From Sulfobacillus sp. (GTDB lineage: Bacteria; Bacillota; Sulfobacillia; Sulfobacillales; Sulfobacillaceae): 55,357 bases of DNA. Of this stretch, positions 7,821 through 16,000 are shown in pieces (position 1 is the first letter of the stretch; every line of letters begins with the position of its first letter). The notes below the pieces were generated by a model. That model was given only the letters and a program-made list of their open reading frames with translations, was not told where the DNA came from and made no database searches. A program made the translations under genes and the position numbers. Where the stretch lies: positions 1-55,357 of the forward strand of contig DAHWKJ010000032.1 in the NCBI GenBank assembly GCA_027343695.1, given 5' to 3'.

Positions 7821-8801
7821 TTATGCGCGTTCCACTAGCCAGCGTGCCATCTGCGGAGCAAAGTAGGTAATAATCATATCGGCGCCGGCCCGTCGAATCG
7901 CGATGAGAGATTCTTCGACCACACGTCGCTCTTCAATCCATCCATTGGCCCCGGCCGCCTTTATCATGGCATATTCGCCAGATACCTGATACGCCGCAAT
8001 GGGAACGAGTACTTCCTCGCGTATCTCTCGCAAAACATCTAAATAGGGTAGTGCTGGCTTCACAATAATCATGTCAGCACCTTCAGCCAAATCCAATCGG
8101 ACTTCCTTTACGGCTTCCCGGCGATTCGTCACATCCATCTGATAGGTCTTCCGATCCCCAAAACTCGGGGTATTTTCTGCTGCTTCTCGAAAAGGGCCGT
8201 AAAATCCCGAGGCATATTTCGCAGCATATGACATAATCGGAATCTCCGTAAATCCATTGGCATCGAGCGCCTCTCGAATCGCCCCCACACGACCATCCAT
8301 CATATCCGATGGCGCCACGATGGAAGCCCCGGCTCGGGCTTGGGCCACGGCCGTCCGCGCTAAAATCGCCACCGTAGGGTCGTTCGCGACGTTCCCCTTC
8401 GGATCCAAAACTCCGCAATGACCATGGCTGGTATACTCGCAAAGACAGAGATCGGCAATGAGTATACTCTCTGGGAGACGCTCACGAACGGCTCGTAGCG
8501 CCTCTTGAACAATGCCGTGGTCGTCGTAAGCTTGACTTCCCACATCGTCTTTCTGATGCGGGATACCAAACAGTAAGAAGGTTCGCACCCCTAGCCCGTA
8601 CACGTCTACCAAGTGCTCGACCAACGCATCGATGGACCATTGGTAAATTCCCGGCATCGAGCCAATCGGATCCCGCCGCCCTTTTCCGGAGCGCACAAAA
8701 ACCGGATAGATAAACTGGTCGATGGCGAGATGCGTCTCGCGTACCAGTGCCCGCATCGTCGCTGAACTCCGTAAACGACGCGGGCGTTGAATCGGATACA
8801 T
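7821..8801 (-). CDS. hemB: Porphobilinogen synthase (delta-aminolevulinic acid dehydratase)
   Basis: 326-aa enzyme that condenses two 5-aminolevulinate molecules into porphobilinogen. It shows the zinc-type metal site DLCLCEYTSHGHCG with three cysteines and both active-site lysine regions: SYAAKYASGFYGPFREA (about residue 200) and MIIVKPALPYLD (about 250). Ends are intact. ATG at 8801 lies 12 bases after GAGGAG. It is the last haem gene of hemAXCDB, 86 bases after hemD, and is followed by the 62-codon ORF and selA. Confidence 0.97.
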   Translation of the reverse strand: MYPIQRPRRLRSSATMRALVRETHLAIDQFIYPVFVRSGKGRRDPIGSMPGIYQWSIDALVEHLVDVYGLGVRTFLLFGIPHQKDDVGSQAYDDHGIVQEALRAVRERLPESILIADLCLCEYTSHGHCGVLDPKGNVANDPTVAILARTAVAQARAGASIVAPSDMMDGRVGAIREALDANGFTEIPIMSYAAKYASGFYGPFREAAENTPSFGDRKTYQMDVTNRREAVKEVRLDLAEGADMIIVKPALPYLDVLREIREEVLVPIAAYQVSGEYAMIKAAGANGWIEERRVVEESLIAIRRAGADMIITYFAPQMARWLVERA

Positions 8802-8887
8802 GACCCATCACACTCCTCGCGAAATACTTCATTCATTTTATCATGGGTAAAGACCCGTGTTTCATAAAGACACCGAGATCGGCTCAA

Positions 8888-9703
8888 TCAGCTCCTTTTG
8901 ACCTTCTCCCAAAAACTTACCGCCACCTGCACCAATGCAGGAATTGACGCGGTTGGAGACTCTATAATGGATTTAACCCCGTGATCCGCTAACGCTTGGG
9001 AGGTTTGTGCCCCAATGCTAAACGCTGTGGCGCCTTGAAATTGGGCATAGTGCTCCTGCCTGAGGTTTTGAGCCAAAGCCTTGACACTAAACGGAGAGGT
9101 ATAAAAAATTCCGTCGATGACTTTATGCGTGAACTGCCTGACCACTTTGGGCTCGAGGGTCAACGCTACCGTTCGGTAGAGTGTTAACCGGTCGACCACA
9201 GCCCCTCGGCTCGCTAAATATCGTTCTAGCGCGCGCCGGGCCTCTTCCGCCACTGGCAGCAAAAAACGCTGCCCGTCCAACGTTGGAATCTGATCAAATG
9301 CCTCCATAAGGCCCGATTGGCTGAAATTACGTCCCGGAGTCAGCGCTGGACGTATTCCGTGCCGCCTCAGTTGCGCCTCGGTCTCGGCGCCCACCACAGC
9401 AAACTGGGGATGCTCTCCACCTAGGACCTGGTGACGTAATTCACAGCGCGCAAAAAATCGCTTGACCGCCTCTTGACTGGTCAATATCACCCAATCATAG
9501 TGATCCGACAACCGATCGATCGTCCGATTCAGCGCGTGATAATCCTCTGGATTCGGGTCTACCAAATCCATCACCGGTGCCATCAGAACTTCTGCGCCTA
9601 GTTCGTGACATAATGCCGATGCACGGCGAATCCCGGGGCTGTCTCTTAAAAATACCAGTCGAAGCCCCTTCAGGGGCTCATCAGACGGTCCTGATAAGCT
9701 CAT
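8888..9703 (-). CDS. hemD: Uroporphyrinogen-III synthase
   Basis: 271 aa, two-domain HemD fold that cyclises and inverts ring D of hydroxymethylbilane. The family is poorly conserved. Recognisable points are LKGLRLVFLRDSPG at the start, DHYDWVILTSQEAVKRFF, FAVVGAETEAQLRRHGI, and the C-terminal ASRGAVVDRLTLYRT, FYTSPFSVKALAQNL and SIGAQTSQALADHGVK. The frame is open further upstream, but ATG 9703 is chosen because GGAGG precedes it and it overlaps hemC by only 23 bases, consistent with coupled translation. Position between hemC and hemB supports the call. Confidence 0.93.
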   Translation of the reverse strand: MSLSGPSDEPLKGLRLVFLRDSPGIRRASALCHELGAEVLMAPVMDLVDPNPEDYHALNRTIDRLSDHYDWVILTSQEAVKRFFARCELRHQVLGGEHPQFAVVGAETEAQLRRHGIRPALTPGRNFSQSGLMEAFDQIPTLDGQRFLLPVAEEARRALERYLASRGAVVDRLTLYRTVALTLEPKVVRQFTHKVIDGIFYTSPFSVKALAQNLRQEHYAQFQGATAFSIGAQTSQALADHGVKSIIESPTASIPALVQVAVSFWEKVKRS

Positions 9704-10583
9704 AGGCACCCTGCCTCCGTAAGTCGTCTGCCACCGCCCGTCCCAATTCCACTGCACGACCCACATCATTCGTGGCTTCGGCCATAATAGCCTGACCGCC
9801 ATCCAGTGAGACTACCTTACCCACCAGATGTAAGGATCCCACCGCCTCATTCAATTCGGCGTGAACCCCCAAGGGTATCTGACATCCTCCCCCGAGTCGC
9901 GCTAAAACCTCTCGTTCAGCGATCGCGCGGGCTGCGTGTCCCCTGTTATTAAGCCAATTCAAAATTTCCCCTAGTCTCGGATGATCTTGCCGCATTTGAA
10001 TCGCGAGAATTCCTTGTCCCGGTGCTGGCACCCACACGGTGGGGTCCAGATATTCTGTAATCAACTCTTGCCATCCTAGCCGATGAACCCCTGCTGCGGC
10101 GAGGATGAGTCCGCCCCACTTCTGATCGCGCCATTTATTGAGCCGAGTGTGGAGATTGCCGCGCACCGGTGTTACGTGCAGATCGGGACGGATCTGGTGC
10201 AACCATGCAGTCCGCCTAAGACTAGCGGTCCCCACCACACTCCCATGCGGCAAGCCTGCCAAAGGGAGATCGTGCCCAATAAAAACGTCCCGTGGATCCT
10301 CGGCTAGGGCATAAGCCGCGATGGTTAAGCCCGATGGCATTTCAGTCGGTAAATCTTTTAGGGAGTGCACCGCGAGATCGATCTCATGGGTCAATAGAGC
10401 GTGCTCCAGCTCGGTGGTGAAAAGCCCCTTATCCCCGATTTTATCCAGCGCACGATCCAGAATTTTGTCACCTTTGGTTTCGAAACGCACTAGGGTGGAC
10501 GTTATTGCGTGTCGCGCCAATTCTTTTTGAATGGATTCTGCCTGACTGACCGCCAAGATGCTGGCGCGTGTCCCAATTTTCAC
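9681..10583 (-). CDS. hemC: Hydroxymethylbilane synthase (porphobilinogen deaminase)
   Basis: 300 aa; joins four porphobilinogens into hydroxymethylbilane. It starts at GTG (10583) after GGGAG with MKIGTRASILAVSQAESI. It contains LFTTELEHALL, DLAVHSLKDLPTEMP (catalytic aspartate region), TASLRRTAWLHQIRPDL and VRGNLHTRLNK. The dipyrromethane cofactor cysteine is in LARLGGGCQIPLGV. Its end overlaps hemD by 23 bases, and it lies 51 bases after hemX. Confidence 0.97.
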   Translation of the reverse strand: MKIGTRASILAVSQAESIQKELARHAITSTLVRFETKGDKILDRALDKIGDKGLFTTELEHALLTHEIDLAVHSLKDLPTEMPSGLTIAAYALAEDPRDVFIGHDLPLAGLPHGSVVGTASLRRTAWLHQIRPDLHVTPVRGNLHTRLNKWRDQKWGGLILAAAGVHRLGWQELITEYLDPTVWVPAPGQGILAIQMRQDHPRLGEILNWLNNRGHAARAIAEREVLARLGGGCQIPLGVHAELNEAVGSLHLVGKVVSLDGGQAIMAEATNDVGRAVELGRAVADDLRRQGAYELIRTV

Positions 10584-10634
10584 AATCTGTCACTCCCGTC
10601 TAGGCCCCCGTGATGTGGCTATGAAGTCCTCCGT

Positions 10635-11444
10635 CTAGAAGCCCCCAGGCCCAGGAAAGAGGAGATTTACGCCGACAAAGTTGAAAATCACGAGGATAAA
10701 AGCCAGCATTGCATAAATCGCGGACCGATGCCCTCGCCAGCCTGCCATCCCCCGTAGCATTAAATATACCAAATACACCAACCACGTCATAAACGACCAC
10801 ATCTCTTTAGGCGTCCACGTCCAATAGGAGCCCCACACCACTTTTGCGGTTTGCGCACCGAGATACATGGCAACGGTCAAAAACGGAAGACCCAACATAA
10901 TCAGCCGTGACGCAATCAGATCCATGTCTTCGAGTGGGGGCAGTTGATAGTAAAAGAGGCGGACTTTTTTCCTCTTAAGTTCGCGCTCCTTTTCCATGTA
11001 CATAATCCCAAATATTGCCGCCAGTAAGAATGCGGCATAGCTAGCCGTAGCTAGCGCAATATGTAAGTCGAGCCAGCCAACTAAAAACGGAGGGCCCCGA
11101 GTGGCCGCCTTGTGGACCAGCCACTGACTCCCAGTCCACAACAAGAATACAATCGGGATCAAGAAACTGCCAACTTGTGCATAGTGCCGTCGATGTTGAA
11201 TCACTAAGAACGACCCCGTCATAAGCCACACAAACCAAGCCATCCAGTGATAGAGGGAGAATATCGGAAGGGCCCCCAAGATTACCGTAGTCCGTAACAA
11301 GTACACTGTCTGCGCGGACCAACCCAGATACACACCGCCACGAGCCCATGGCTCGCGACGCTGATCATATAAAGCTCCCACGTACAGCGCCGATGCTGCG
11401 AAATAGCCTACGAAGGTGCAAATCAGCAACAGGGACCCTATCAC
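10635..11444 (-). CDS. hemX: HemX/CcsA-like membrane protein
   Basis: 269-aa integral membrane protein with about eight hydrophobic segments. It has the tryptophan-rich periplasmic motif WGSYWTWTPKEMWSF of the CcsA/HemX cytochrome c assembly family (about 200-215), followed by a transmembrane LVYLVYLMLRG. In Bacillus, HemX lies between hemA and hemC and lowers the amount of HemA; CcsA relatives handle haem for cytochrome c maturation. Location after hemA favours HemX. GTG start at 11444; 12 bases separate it from the hemA stop. Confidence 0.87.
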   Translation of the reverse strand: MIGSLLLICTFVGYFAASALYVGALYDQRREPWARGGVYLGWSAQTVYLLRTTVILGALPIFSLYHWMAWFVWLMTGSFLVIQHRRHYAQVGSFLIPIVFLLWTGSQWLVHKAATRGPPFLVGWLDLHIALATASYAAFLLAAIFGIMYMEKERELKRKKVRLFYYQLPPLEDMDLIASRLIMLGLPFLTVAMYLGAQTAKVVWGSYWTWTPKEMWSFMTWLVYLVYLMLRGMAGWRGHRSAIYAMLAFILVIFNFVGVNLLFPGPGGF

Positions 11445-11456
11445 GTAATGTTAGCC

Positions 11457-12779
11457 TCAGGCTTCCCGCGACGCGATATCTGTCGCCGTCGAACCCGCTA
11501 TAGTCGGAGGTTTTTCCTCCCGGAGTCGAAACAAATCACGGATTGCATCGATATATACCGTTTTTCCCCCATCATTGCCCCAGCGTCGCATACTAACCAT
11601 CGGGTCATTCAAAAACTTATTCATCATGATGCGAGTCGCCTCTTCCACAACCGATCGTTCCTCTGATGTCAGGTTCGATAGGCGATGCATCGCCTTAGAC
11701 AGTTCCACCTGGCGAATCGATTCCGCTTTCTCTCGCAAGGATCGAATCACCGGTCCGACTTCCGTGGCACCAAGCTCTTCCTCGAAGGCTCCGCATTCTT
11801 CCTGCACTATCCGTTCGACCTTAATCGCCTCTTTCTGTCGTTGCCTATGATTGGCTTCAACAATTTGGTCAATGTCATCAACGTCATAAAGAAATAGACC
11901 CGACCCGAACTTGGAAATTTCCGGGTCCACATCCCGCGGTACAGCAAGGTCAAAGACGAATCGGAAGCGTTGCGTTTGGCCTTTAAATGCTTCACGCGCC
12001 CGCTCCAGAGTAATGACCGGATACGGAGCACTGGTAGCCGACACAATGACATCCGCTTGGCGCATGGCGGCTGTCAATCGGTCGAATCCCACCCCGCGGC
12101 CGCCCACCTCTTGCGCCAGTCGCTCCGCATGTTCCGTGGTTCGACTCGCCACCTCGATTTTCCCAATACCGGCTGCTGCCAAATGCCGCGCAACCAAAGA
12201 CCCGGTTTCACCCGCCCCAATCACCAACGCCTGCAACGGCCCCATGTCGCCGAAAACCTTCTCCGCAAGTTCCACCACGGCATGACCAACCGACAACGCG
12301 TTATGGGAAATCCCGGTTTCGGCATGAGCCCGTTTCCCTACCCGCAAAGCATATTGAAACAGTCGGTGTAACGGCCCCACCGCTTGGTAGCCGTCGGCTA
12401 ATTGATACGAAGATTTAATTTGCCCAAGGATTTGGGTCTCCCCAAGTACCATGGAATCAAGACCAGCCGCCACCCGGAATAAATGGCTGTAGGCCTCAGC
12501 CTTCGTATACCAGTACAAATAATCGACAAAATCACCCCGGGGCACACCCACTAATGATTCCCACCAGGACAAAATTTCTGCTAATGTAGCAGGACCGGCC
12601 ACATACAGTTCGGTACGGTTACACGTCGACACAATCACCACACCGCTCATCGCGGAATTCTTACGTCGATCCCGGTAAGCCCTAGCCATCTGATCTGTCC
12701 CGAGACTCACCCGTTCACGGATCTCAATCGGCGCCGTTTGGTGATTCAAACCCACCACCTGTATCTGCACCCGCGTCAC
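11457..12779 (-). CDS. hemA: Glutamyl-tRNA reductase
   Basis: 440 aa; reduces Glu-tRNA to glutamate-1-semialdehyde, the first committed step of C5 tetrapyrrole synthesis. It has GLNHQTAPIEIRERVSLG, the catalytic cysteine in VIVSTCNRTELYV (about 50), VLGETQILGQIK, and the NADPH fold ALVIGAGETGSLVARHLA. The dimerisation helix near the C-terminus (HRLSNLTSEERSVVEEAT) is present. The GTG at 12779 or a GTG three codons later could be the start. It is the first gene of hemAXCDB, with a plausible promoter at 12840-12869. hemL is not in the window. Confidence 0.97.
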   Translation of the reverse strand: MTRVQIQVVGLNHQTAPIEIRERVSLGTDQMARAYRDRRKNSAMSGVVIVSTCNRTELYVAGPATLAEILSWWESLVGVPRGDFVDYLYWYTKAEAYSHLFRVAAGLDSMVLGETQILGQIKSSYQLADGYQAVGPLHRLFQYALRVGKRAHAETGISHNALSVGHAVVELAEKVFGDMGPLQALVIGAGETGSLVARHLAAAGIGKIEVASRTTEHAERLAQEVGGRGVGFDRLTAAMRQADVIVSATSAPYPVITLERAREAFKGQTQRFRFVFDLAVPRDVDPEISKFGSGLFLYDVDDIDQIVEANHRQRQKEAIKVERIVQEECGAFEEELGATEVGPVIRSLREKAESIRQVELSKAMHRLSNLTSEERSVVEEATRIMMNKFLNDPMVSMRRWGNDGGKTVYIDAIRDLFRLREEKPPTIAGSTATDIASREA

Positions 12780-12839
12780 CCCGTCTTCTAGACTGCACCA
12801 GGATCGGAAATACTATGACCATCGTCATCTGTTATCCCT

Positions 12840-12869
12840 ATTAAAACAAATGTTAGTCCTTTTAAGCAA
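12840..12869 (-). promoter_or_regulatory. Possible hemA promoter
   Basis: On the minus strand: TTGCTT (12864-12869), 18-nt spacer, TTTAAT (12840-12845), about 60 bases before hemA. Each hexamer has one or two mismatches. Transcription coming from the XRE gene upstream on the same strand is also possible. Confidence 0.4.
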
Positions 12870-12893
12870 GGGCTTGGGGACCCTGGTGACAGG

Positions 12894-13124
12894 TCATGGG
12901 CGTGGCTTAGGTTTTGTCTCATCAATGATAAAAGCGTCCTCGATGCGCATTCCAACCGTCAAAGCACCGGCCACAAATCTCGCCCCGGGCTGTCTTTTCA
13001 AACCCAACACCCGATTCACGTACGAATAGGCCAGATCCATGTGCATAGCCAGCTCTCGTTCGGACCAGCCCCGCTCATGCATGAACCGCCGTACTTCCGG
13101 AACATTAACGCGCAATGTCGGCAT
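12894..13124 (-). CDS. Small XRE-family DNA-binding protein
   Basis: 76 aa, almost entirely one Cro/CI-type helix-turn-helix: VPEVRRFMHERGWSERELA, MDLAYSYVNRVL, then ARFVAGALTVGMRIEDAF. ATG 13124 follows AAGGAG at normal spacing. It is divergent from the second XRE gene at 13285. Three TTGCC/GGCAA palindromes lie between them, one of them (13140-13154) directly before its ribosome site and one (13171-13185) on its -35. It therefore probably represses itself, its neighbour or both. It runs in the same direction as hemA, 114 bases downstream. Confidence 0.85.
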   Translation of the reverse strand: MPTLRVNVPEVRRFMHERGWSERELAMHMDLAYSYVNRVLGLKRQPGARFVAGALTVGMRIEDAFIIDETKPKPRP

Positions 13125-13139
13125 TTTTTGTCATTCTCC

Positions 13140-13154
13140 TTGCCAATTTGGCAA
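13140..13154. promoter_or_regulatory. Operator-like palindrome O1
   Basis: TTGCCAATTTGGCAA is a perfect 15-base palindrome (7-bp arms around one T). It lies between the -10 and the ribosome site of the 12894-13124 gene. It shares the TTGCC/GGCAA half-sites with O2 and O3. Confidence 0.7.
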
Positions 13155-13155
13155 A

Positions 13156-13185
13156 ATCATACCGTAGTTCTTGCCAACTGGGCAA
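13156..13185 (-). promoter_or_regulatory. Promoter of the small XRE gene
   Basis: On the minus strand: TTGCCC (13180-13185), 18-nt spacer, TATGAT (13156-13161). The -35 hexamer lies inside palindrome O2, and O1 sits just downstream, so a protein bound to either site would block it. Confidence 0.55.
13171..13185. promoter_or_regulatory. Operator-like palindrome O2
   Basis: TTGCCAACTGGGCAA has the same half-sites TTGCC and GGCAA five bases apart, as in O1. Its centre is 31 bases (about three helical turns) from that of O1, so the two sites face the same side of the helix. It overlaps the -35 of the minus-strand promoter. Confidence 0.65.
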
Positions 13186-13211
13186 ATTTTATGCAATCTA
13201 TTCGGTATCTG

Positions 13212-13225
13212 TTGCCTATAGGCAA
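13212..13225. promoter_or_regulatory. Operator-like palindrome O3
   Basis: TTGCCTATAGGCAA is a perfect 14-base palindrome with the same half-sites but a four-base centre. It contains the putative -35 (TTGCCT) of the rightward XRE gene. Confidence 0.65.
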
Positions 13226-13240
13226 TAACTTGAGTACCAT
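13212..13240 (+). promoter_or_regulatory. Putative promoter of the 13285 XRE gene
   Basis: TTGCCT (13212-13217), a 17-nt spacer and TACCAT (13235-13240), each matching consensus at four of six positions. The -35 is part of palindrome O3. Confidence 0.4.
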
Positions 13241-13284
13241 GGCGTCTAGGAGCCGACATCAGGGTCGACGGTGGGGGGCATGGT

Positions 13285-13635
13285 ATGTTCGGGGATTACA
13301 TTCGCCAGCGACGCATTGAACAAGGCATGACTTTGAGTACTCTCGCTGAAAAGACCGGCATCAGTGCCTCATATTTATCGCGGATTGAACGCGGAGAGCG
13401 ACCGGTACCCGGCATGATGTTTGTCACTCAGATCGCGGCTGCGTTGCAGTTAGACCCGAACTTGTTGTCCAATTTAGCTGGACTGCCAGGCTCCCAACTT
13501 CGAGAATTGCAACATCCCTACGGAATGTCCCCCACGGAGTGGCTGGAAGCCAACGCCTTATTGCCCCATGATGATTGGGAAGATGTCGTGGCCCTAATTC
13601 GTCAAAAAGTGCAGCGCCGGAGGCGTACACGGTAG
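13285..13635 (+). CDS. XRE-family transcriptional regulator
   Basis: 116 aa. The N-terminal helix-turn-helix (about 1-65) reads FGDYIRQRRIEQGMTLSTLA, then TGISASYLSRIERGERPVPG, and MFVTQIAAALQLDPNLL, a textbook XRE domain. The C-terminal 50 residues, ending in a KVQRRRRTR basic tail, have no recognised sensor domain. The GGTGGGGGG stretch before ATG 13285 can serve as ribosome site. It is divergent from the small XRE gene and shares the O1-O3 region with it. A phage-type or toxin-antitoxin-type neighbour is not evident, so it looks like a stand-alone switch. Confidence 0.87.
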   Translation: MFGDYIRQRRIEQGMTLSTLAEKTGISASYLSRIERGERPVPGMMFVTQIAAALQLDPNLLSNLAGLPGSQLRELQHPYGMSPTEWLEANALLPHDDWEDVVALIRQKVQRRRRTR

Positions 13636-13908
13636 GTCAAAGAAAGCGCCGAGAGTTCCCATCCTCACCTTTATAATCCGAAATCTGCCAAGGGGTCCCG
13701 CAATTCAATGCATCCCAAGCGCTGCCGTCGCAAGCCCTGGCTATACACCGCGCGTACCCGCCTGGTGGCACCGCTGCACGGGACAATCATGGGACCCCGA
13801 GTAACAACGCAACGCATCTACCACCGATAACGCTTCGCTAGGGCAACGAAATTTTCTGTCTCAGTCCCTAGTTCCGGTTTTTGATTCCCTCGTCACATAA
13901 GCCCCAGG
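13636..13908. other. Intergenic region with no recognisable gene
   Basis: Between the XRE gene and the sucD terminator. I see no ORF with a ribosome site, no tRNA and no repeat. The gap ends at the long terminator hairpin at 13909-13951. Confidence 0.6.
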
Positions 13909-13951
13909 CACAAGGCGAAGGCGGGATCATTCATGCCGCCTTCGCCTTGTG
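13909..13951 (-). terminator. Strong hairpin after the icd-mdh-sucCD operon
   Basis: A perfect 16-bp stem (13909-13924 with 13936-13951, arm beginning CACAAGGCGAAGG) with an 11-nt loop, 13 bases beyond the sucD stop. There is no long T-run on either strand, so it may act as a bidirectional or RNA-stabilising end. Confidence 0.7.
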
Positions 13952-13964
13952 ATGCCCAACGATA

Positions 13965-14831
13965 TCAGACTAACTTCTTTACGGCCTCAGCTACCTGCCA
14001 CGGCATAGTGACCACCGTGGCACCCGCAGCCGTCAAAGCTTTTTCCTTACTCTCCAACGTTCCACGACCCCGTTCAATGATGGCACCAGCATGACCCATG
14101 CGCTTACCGGGAGGTGCTGCCCGTCCCGCTAGATAGGCAACAACTGGCTTGCCTAGACGCTTGATGTGTTCGGCGGCTTCTTCTTCAGCACTCCCACCAA
14201 TTTCTCCCACCATCACAATGGCCTTGGTCGCAGCGTCGTGTTTAAATTCTTCCAACACGGATACAAAGTTCTGGCCCACAACCGGGTCGCCCCCCATTCC
14301 GACAACCGTGGTCTGACCCAATCCAGCGTTGGTCAAACTAAAAGCAATTTCGTAGCTTAGGGTACCGGAACGGGCTACTACACCAATCGGTCCCGATTGA
14401 TAGATATGATTGGGCATGATTCCCATCTTGGTCTTTTCACCCGGTGAGATGATTCCAAACGTATTCGGACCAATCACCACCACACCCAAATCTCGGGCCC
14501 GGGTTACAATGGCCATGGCATCTTGGACCGGGATATGTTCGGGGATCATGACGAGGAGCTTGATACCATTCTCCATGGCCTCGAAAGCCGCATCCTTGGC
14601 AAACGGCGCCGGAACGAATACGATAGAGGCATCGGCACCTGTTGCTTTTACCGCGGCGGATACCGTGTCAAACACGGGAATTCCGTCAATCCGCTGACCA
14701 CCCTTGCCTGGCGAGGTGCCCCCAACCACATTGGTGCCATACGCTTGCATTTGCCCCGTATGAAAACGTCCTTGATTCCCGGTCATACCTTGCACGATGA
14801 CGCGAGACTCCCTAGTCAACAATATCGCCAT
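13965..14831 (-). CDS. sucD: Succinyl-CoA synthetase, alpha subunit
   Basis: 288 aa; with SucC it converts succinyl-CoA to succinate with formation of a nucleoside triphosphate. The CoA-binding N-terminus VIVQGMTGNQGRFHTGQM, the VVGGTSPGKGG loop, and the phospho-histidine motif GHAGAIIERGRGTLESK are present. The frame is open further upstream, but ATG 14831 is chosen: it has GGGGAGGG before it and follows the sucC stop by one base. Last gene of icd-mdh-sucC-sucD. Confidence 0.97.
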   Translation of the reverse strand: MAILLTRESRVIVQGMTGNQGRFHTGQMQAYGTNVVGGTSPGKGGQRIDGIPVFDTVSAAVKATGADASIVFVPAPFAKDAAFEAMENGIKLLVMIPEHIPVQDAMAIVTRARDLGVVVIGPNTFGIISPGEKTKMGIMPNHIYQSGPIGVVARSGTLSYEIAFSLTNAGLGQTTVVGMGGDPVVGQNFVSVLEEFKHDAATKAIVMVGEIGGSAEEEAAEHIKRLGKPVVAYLAGRAAPPGKRMGHAGAIIERGRGTLESKEKALTAAGATVVTMPWQVAEAVKKLV

Positions 14832-14832
14832 G

Positions 14833-15945
14833 TTAGCGTCCCTCCCCAGCCAATTTAACGGCTTGTTCGGCCGCTTCGGCCATTTCGGAATAGGCGGCGA
14901 TTCCTCGTTCCGCCAAGAGTCGAACTCCCTCGGCCTCATTGGTGCCGACTAGCCGAACCACCAACGGCACGGGGATGCCTACGCCCTCTTTCACTTGCAA
15001 GATGGCCCGGGCCACATCATCACATCGCGTGATTCCCCCAAAGATATTCACAAAAATCACTTTGGGATCCATCGAAACCAGAACACCGAGTGCTTGGGCA
15101 GTCGGTTCGACCGAGGCTCCACCACCGGCGTCGAGGAAGTTCGCAGGTCTGCCACCAAAGAACTGGATGGCATCCAATGTGGCCATCGCCATCCCGGCCC
15201 CGTTCGCCATTACAGCGATGTCGCCGTCGAGTTCGACGTAGGCGAGACCAATTTCTTGCACCTTTTTTTCGAGTACTGATCCCTCGTCAACCCGTTGGAT
15301 CTCGGGGTGCCGATACATCGCACTATCATCGATATTTAGCCGCGCATCTGCCGCCACCAAATGGCCCTTAACGACTGCCAAAGGATTAATCTCCACGAGT
15401 TCTGCGTCCTTGTCGCGATAAATCCGGTATAGTTTTACGACCAGATCCGAAAATTCCTTGAATAGGGTTCCCTCGAGACCCAATGCCGCCGCCAATTCAC
15501 GCCCAAAATAGGGCTCTACGCCGACCCGCGGGTCTATATGGCGTCGCACAATCTCACGGTCATCAACCTCTTCAATCTCGACCCCGCCCGCACGTGATGC
15601 CATAATCAGCGGGGCTTTGGTGTTTCCGTCGGTGGTCACCGAGATATAAATTTCTTGCTCGATCTCCAGTTTACCTTCCGCATAGAGACGCTCTACGGTG
15701 TACCCCTTCAAATCCATGCCCATCATGGCCTTGGTGAGCGTTTTGGCTTCCTCCGCATTTTGAGCAAATCGGATCCCACCCGCTTTCCCCCGGCCTCCCA
15801 CCAACACTTGAGCCTTAAGAGCCGCAGGACCAATCTCGCGAACCGCCGCCTCGGCATCTTCCGGGGTATCGACTACCCGACCTGGCGGTATGGGAATCCC
15901 GTAGGACGCTAAGATCTGTTTCGCCAGATATTCATATTGCTTCAC
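14833..15945 (-). CDS. sucC: Succinyl-CoA synthetase, beta subunit
   Basis: 370-aa ATP-grasp subunit. It begins MKQYEYLAKQILASYGIPIP (GTG start after GGAGGGAG). It has the nucleotide loop VGGRGKAGGIRF, ELVEINPLAVV in the grasp domain, and the C-terminal FVNIFGGITRCDDVARAI ligase domain motif. Length is slightly under the usual 385. It lies 55 bases after mdh, one base before sucD, and is co-transcribed with both. Confidence 0.97.
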   Translation of the reverse strand: MKQYEYLAKQILASYGIPIPPGRVVDTPEDAEAAVREIGPAALKAQVLVGGRGKAGGIRFAQNAEEAKTLTKAMMGMDLKGYTVERLYAEGKLEIEQEIYISVTTDGNTKAPLIMASRAGGVEIEEVDDREIVRRHIDPRVGVEPYFGRELAAALGLEGTLFKEFSDLVVKLYRIYRDKDAELVEINPLAVVKGHLVAADARLNIDDSAMYRHPEIQRVDEGSVLEKKVQEIGLAYVELDGDIAVMANGAGMAMATLDAIQFFGGRPANFLDAGGGASVEPTAQALGVLVSMDPKVIFVNIFGGITRCDDVARAILQVKEGVGIPVPLVVRLVGTNEAEGVRLLAERGIAAYSEMAEAAEQAVKLAGEGR

Positions 15946-16000
15946 GCAGTATCGTCTCCCTCCAGATTACCCATCATCGTCCTGATTAGGGTGCTAATGC

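Noticed and set aside
12894-13635. Toxin-antitoxin or prophage reading of the XRE pair
   Set aside because: No toxin-like partner, integrase, attachment site or phage structural gene is present; both proteins look like plain DNA-binding regulators.
14832-14939. 36-codon N-terminal extension of sucD
   Set aside because: Overlaps sucC in another frame; ATG 14831 has the ribosome site and the conserved SucD start.
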